Part shown: piece after piece, positions 59,631 to 64,000 of the stretch
Layout: each line of letters begins with the position of its first letter
Numbering within the stretch: the first letter of the stretch is position 1
DNA from: Acanthaster planci
Lineage: Eukaryota > Echinodermata > Asteroidea > Valvatida > Acanthasteridae
NCBI RefSeq assembly: GCF_001949145.1
Contig: NW_019091618.1
Span: forward strand, 266,831-330,830
Direction of reading: 5' to 3'
Length of the DNA stretch: 64,000 nt
Made by a program: the position numbers and the translations under genes
Notes under the pieces: generated by a model
Databases searched by the model: none
Told to the model about the DNA's origin: nothing
What the model saw: the letters and a program-made list of their open reading frames with translations, nothing else

Positions 59631-60698
59631 TCATGGTCTCGGCTACAATACTGACCAGTCTTGAAAATTATACGCCCCAAGTGGCATATTATGTTTAGAC
59701 TTTGTGCACAAGGTTTGTGGTGTGTACAAATAAAGTTAGGTCAGTTCCTGGTGCAATCAACTTTTTTTCTCCACAACCGACACAACGAACAATTATTTCA
59801 CATGCAGAGAGCCTTGGATTTTGTTTTACACATGGGATGTACATGATGTGTAAGGCCTATTGTGTTCAATTTCAATTAAATGGAATTGCTCTACATTTGG
59901 TTCAAAAGATGATTCCTAAATTAATATGTCTACAGTTTATTTTGAATAAGTCTGTTTATAACTTGATGTTCTGTTTATAACTTGATGAATTGATGTGTGA
60001 TGCTGGGGCCCCTTCATGGTTTCCCAGTTGGCTGAATATGTTGGTACTTACACATGATATCTGTGATACATTAAATAGTTGTTTGAACCATTTCTTTTTT
60101 CACATGAAGTCAGATGAAGCACTGTGATTAAAAACAAAAGTAAAACTGCAATGGTTAAAGGGAGGGAAATTGTAGGCTCAAGCCAAGCCTTTTTCAAGCC
60201 TTTATCTTTATATAATCCTTTTATATATGATATTGACCCTGAAGAATGCAAGGATTGGGCAAATTTATACAATAGTGTAATTTTTTATAATTTCTATTCC
60301 CATATTCACATTTTATATGATAATAACATATCCGTGTTAAGTATACCCTGTATTTGTGTGCTCTAGTTTTGAAAAAGTATGTGGTTAAAACCAAGAATTA
60401 CATTTGGCAATAAATACTTCCAAGTGTCTTTCATACAGGCTAAAATGACACATTGGGTTGCATTTTCTACATGATTACAGGCATGGATGTGTATCCATAG
60501 TCAGAGCATCAGCTTTCAATGAAATAGTGCCAGCATTTTTCTGAAATGCCACATTTTAAAGGAGGTATATCTATAAAAGTTTCCAACAACTCGGCCTGTA
60601 CAATGCAGAGCCTAATTTCATAGCGCCACTTAATACAGCCGATTTTTGTGCCGAACAGTCGCCCTTCACATTTTTGCTTAAAGCAGTAAGCTAGCAAA

Positions 60699-60723
60699 AA
60701 TTAATAACGACCACATTTTTGTG
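60699..60723 (+). repeat. Direct repeat of the hairpin arm
   Basis: 25 nt identical to 60849-60873, ending CCACATTTTTGTG. It probably served as donor for the hairpin copy. Confidence 0.85.
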
Positions 60724-60838
60724 TTTAAGTAAGACTTTCAATCAAAATGGCCATATTACTTCCAAACATCATGCTCGTGGTACCGTTAATGAAGAATTTA
60801 TGCAATTCAAAGACAAAGATGGTGTTTCACAATTGACA

Positions 60839-60896
60839 TGTTCCACTCAATTAATAACGACCACATTTTTGTGGTCGTTATTAATTGAGTGGAACA
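60839..60896. repeat. Perfect 27-bp-arm hairpin with 4-nt loop
   Basis: 60839-60865 is exactly complementary in reverse to 60870-60896, with loop TTTT. A 25-bp part of the left arm is an exact direct repeat of 60699-60723, so the same segment occurs three times within 200 nt, once inverted. Confidence 0.9.
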
Positions 60897-63654
60897 CTCA
60901 AGCTATCCACACTTCAAATTCAAATTTGGGCATGATACAGATTTCCCCATCCATGATTACGAGACATGCTATCAGGTAAGTTAGAACACCCAACTGAGAG
61001 TGATCACACCCCACCACCCCTGCTTCAAGTCTACCTTGGGTTGTGTCACTTGTCATCAGGGACTTTGGGCACAGTTGTTACAGCCCCCAACAGCATGGCA
61101 GGCACATTGTAAACAAACAAAAAACCCATCTTGTACAAAAAATGTGCCATCATTAGTTAATATACTCATGTATTGACTTTTTCCACCAGCTTGTGTTTGT
61201 TCATCAGCTTCCCTCTTCTTAGTGCTCTTCAGTGATAGCTTATTCTTCAATTTAGCTTGTCACAAGAGCAAGATTTGTTTTCGTTGTGAATGGTATAGTT
61301 TTTCCTGTGGCCTCTTTGCTTTTATCTGCCTTTTCTTTACCTTTCACAATGCCACATTTTGCTTAAGTGGACGATATTAAAAGAGTCACATGCAGCTTTT
61401 TTTTGCTTAGCTTAGAAAACACTGGTGAAATACATTTATGCTCAAGTACAATTTCTGTGCTATATTAAGCAGAAAAGTTTGCTTATGGTTTAAGCAGCGC
61501 TGTGAAGTTGAGCCCTGGGTTTTACACACGGTGATAACACAGGTAGTTGCATCTGCTCTCTCTCCCTTTACCCAGCTTATATAGTAAACAGTAATTCTTT
61601 GAGTAACTTTTTCATTGAACATTAATATCTGTTTAAAAATTGTTTTCTTGTATTTACCCTTTTTTGTTTGGGTCTGGAATTTTGCTGCTTTTGTTCAGAA
61701 AATATAGCTGTGCCTGAAGAGTTGTAGAAATACCTACATGTCGGATAGGTGACAGGACATCCACCCCTTGAAGTGCTCTTCACTCTGAAGTGTCATAAAT
61801 TAACGGCAAATGCGTGCACATGTAGAGGACATGAGGGTTTATGGGTATTCGGAGCATCCTTCACAGACCTTCACAATATACCACTTGCATCCTCTATTAA
61901 AGCAACCGAGTTCCTTGGATGTGAAAATAAGACCAGTGATATTGAAATGATCTTACAAATGCAAACATTCTGGCATAAAATGCTATACTTGATGTGTGAT
62001 TTGAATTACACACCAGTAAATGTATGGTAATTTGATACAAAGTTATGCACTTTTGTGTTGTCAGTAAGCGGATAGGTTTTTGGGTTTTTGTTTTTTGCTG
62101 TTTTCCATCTCTGAATTTCATGCTTGTATTTCATTTTCGTCATGTTGTAGGTTTTCAGTCATTTTTGTGATCTTTCACAGAGGCAGAATGTTTATTGGTT
62201 TTAGCATTATCTCAGACTTTATGGAAAAGAATCTTACTGAAATTCGGGGGACGGTAACCTTTATGGTTTTACACAATTGTACACAAATAAATTTAACAAG
62301 TCCTCGTCCAAGCTGACTTCTCTCTGGATGACTGTACTTCCCTCTCTCAGTGCTGTGTGTCTTGAACATTTCTTAAACTGCAAAATCCTGATAAAAATAT
62401 CAGGGGCAAACAGCATATATAAACTATCTTTTAGAAAGCCCTACAAATTTATTTGATTTTATAAGCAGATTCATCTACAGGCATTGAAGGGAAAACACAG
62501 CAGTTTTTAGAGGAGCAGAAAAAGTGAAGATTTCATTTGTCATTCTGAGGGTTGTGTTGGGTGGGCTTTTACATTCTTTTTCCATTTCATTAGATTTGAA
62601 AGGCAAATTGAAAACAAAGAAACCCGGGGGGTAGTCCCATTAACCCTCCCCATTTGTCAGTGGAGGCATTTCAGTTGGACTGTATTTTGCTATCTTGATC
62701 ACCAAAGTTGGAGGAAGTTAGATCAGACTGAAGAATTTTGTGTCACGTTTGTTCATTGATAGTGTGTCACGTACTTAACAAACATGTTCAAATTGAACAT
62801 CAAATTTCAAAGAAAAACCTGGCAACCCTTTTTCTTGTTTGCTGTTTATGTTATAGTATTATTGGCCCATGAGAGACATATCACATTATTATATTGTTTG
62901 TTTAACCAAAGTCTCTCAAAACACCTGATAGAGCAATATTAGCACTGGAAAAAAGGTTAACATTGTTTATAGCTGTAGTTTTTAAACTTTTTAGTCATAC
63001 AGGTGTTTCCTTACCTCCAATCCCTTCCTTTTTTAAATCTTGTTTTTAACTTCATGAATTTTTAGATTTCTTCTTGATACATGTACGTAGTTAGCAATGT
63101 TGTGTTGATTAGGCATATGAAGAATTTCATGGAATCAATGTCCTTTTGTAATTATTCTGGTTAAAACAGCAAGTGTGACTAGTTTGTTTGGGTAACATCA
63201 TGTCTTTAGTTGTGCTTATAGCAACAAATAAATGTCTTTCCATTTTTTCCCAGTTGATAAAGGTTTGAGAGTTGATTGATGAAGTAAAAGCCTTTCTTAG
63301 ATTGATTCTTTTTGGGGTTGGTTTTGTTTGTTTGTTTGTTTTTTTTGGTTTTTTGTAAGGGGAACTAGTATTACTTCTCATGTGTACCCATTAGACAGTG
63401 GATAACCCCAACACATGTTTTTTTACAGCTTTTTATGAGTTCTGTTAGAGGTGTACCTTTGTTCAAACTGATCATCTTTAAATGAAACAGTTCCTACTGC
63501 CTTTTATTATTTGCTAGCTTTGCACGTTACCTTCCCTAGCAGTCATCAAAACCAAACAAAGCAAACAATCAAAACCTAGTTATATCGAAAGAAAACCACA
63601 CTCTTTAGAGTACCGTCTGTGCATTCATAACCAGTTGTCGGAGAGGGGTGTATG

Positions 63655-63852
63655 TGTTGAGTGTTTTTGCACTCAATTGGGAACCCTGAACAATAGAGGA
63701 CAATAAGGTCCCCGATTCACAGAAGGTCCCCGATCGATAACTGTGTACAAAACATATGGGTGGTCTTCTCTAAAAAAGTTTAAGTACAAACAAAAGAGGA
63801 AAAACAGGGGGTCCCCAGTTGGAGGCAAATATCACTTGATTGTGTGTGTGTG
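63655..63852 (-). repeat. Dispersed repeat family F, copy C
   Basis: Inverted relative to copy A; its reverse complement shares CCACCCATATGTTTTGTACA and TATTGTCCTCTATTGTTCAG. Downstream of CECR2. Confidence 0.8.
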
Positions 63853-64000
63853 GAAAGAGTCGGGACTTTGACTTGGCCATTCCAGTACATGGACACCATT
63901 GTCCTTGAACCACTGCTTTACCACCGTACCTTGGTGGTGTGCCTGGGGTTATTGTTCTGCTGGTACATCCAATCGGGTCCAAGCTGGAATTTCTCAGCAG

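Larger units (their letters stand above)
58673..64000. other. CECR2 3' UTR and downstream flank
   Basis: Candidate poly(A) signals, 12-bp tandem repeat, 27-bp-arm hairpin and repeat F copy C. No further gene recognised. Confidence 0.5.

Noticed and set aside
1-64000. CRISPR arrays, prokaryotic operons, tRNA or rRNA genes
   Set aside because: No regular repeat-spacer arrays or recognisable RNA gene found by eye; the gene structure is clearly eukaryotic.

Overview
The window is nuclear DNA of an animal with intron-rich genes: canonical GT-AG splice sites, long AT-rich introns, many decayed transposons and a genome-wide excess of the alternating motif TACATGTACATG. The gene content (a secreted ADGF/ADA2 adenosine deaminase, CECR2, and a RAG1-related gene with a RAG1-type N-terminus) together with the motif and transposon types suggests a marine invertebrate, most probably a deuterostome such as an echinoderm, hemichordate or lancelet. 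The species cannot be fixed from the sequence alone. Layout, left to right: (1) positions 1-3952 hold no recognisable gene. (2) Positions 3953-14060, minus strand, carry a complete eight-exon gene model for a 980-residue RAG1-like protein. It has the RAG1 N-terminal zinc modules (Cys-rich zinc-binding dimerisation region, C3HC4 RING, following zinc finger) joined to a RAG1/Transib-type DDE core with apparent catalytic D495, D565 and E935 and the paired CxxC and HxxxxH zinc ligands. Every exon junction keeps phase, and no stop or frameshift interrupts the model. (3) Positions 18232-19115, minus strand, hold the first two coding exons of ADA2: a signal peptide and the conserved N-terminal domain. 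No later ADA2 exon is visible, so either the RAG1-like gene lies inside a very long ADA2 intron in the same orientation, or ADA2 is truncated. (4) Positions 19128-26410 are intergenic and contain a foldback element with about 370 bp arms and a decayed Penelope-like retroelement with RT and GIY-YIG remnants. (5) Positions 26411-58672, plus strand, carry a complete 13-exon CECR2 gene (1615 residues: DDT/WHIM-like N-terminus, bromodomain, long disordered tail). Its introns hold a piggyBac remnant, several inverted-repeat elements and minisatellites. (6) Positions 58673-64000 are 3' UTR and flank with a perfect 27-bp-arm hairpin and a third copy of a dispersed ~200 bp repeat. How the genes relate: ADA2 (minus) and CECR2 (plus) stand head to head, the arrangement of ADA2/CECR1 and CECR2 in the human cat-eye-syndrome region of chromosome 22, so this looks like ancient microsynteny. 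The RAG1-like gene is the intruder and the most interesting object here: a full N-terminal-plus-core RAG1-like protein, spread over introns, with no RAG2-like partner in view. It resembles the molluscan N-RAG-TP type of element; whether it is a live transposon or a host gene needs its ends and relatives to be examined.
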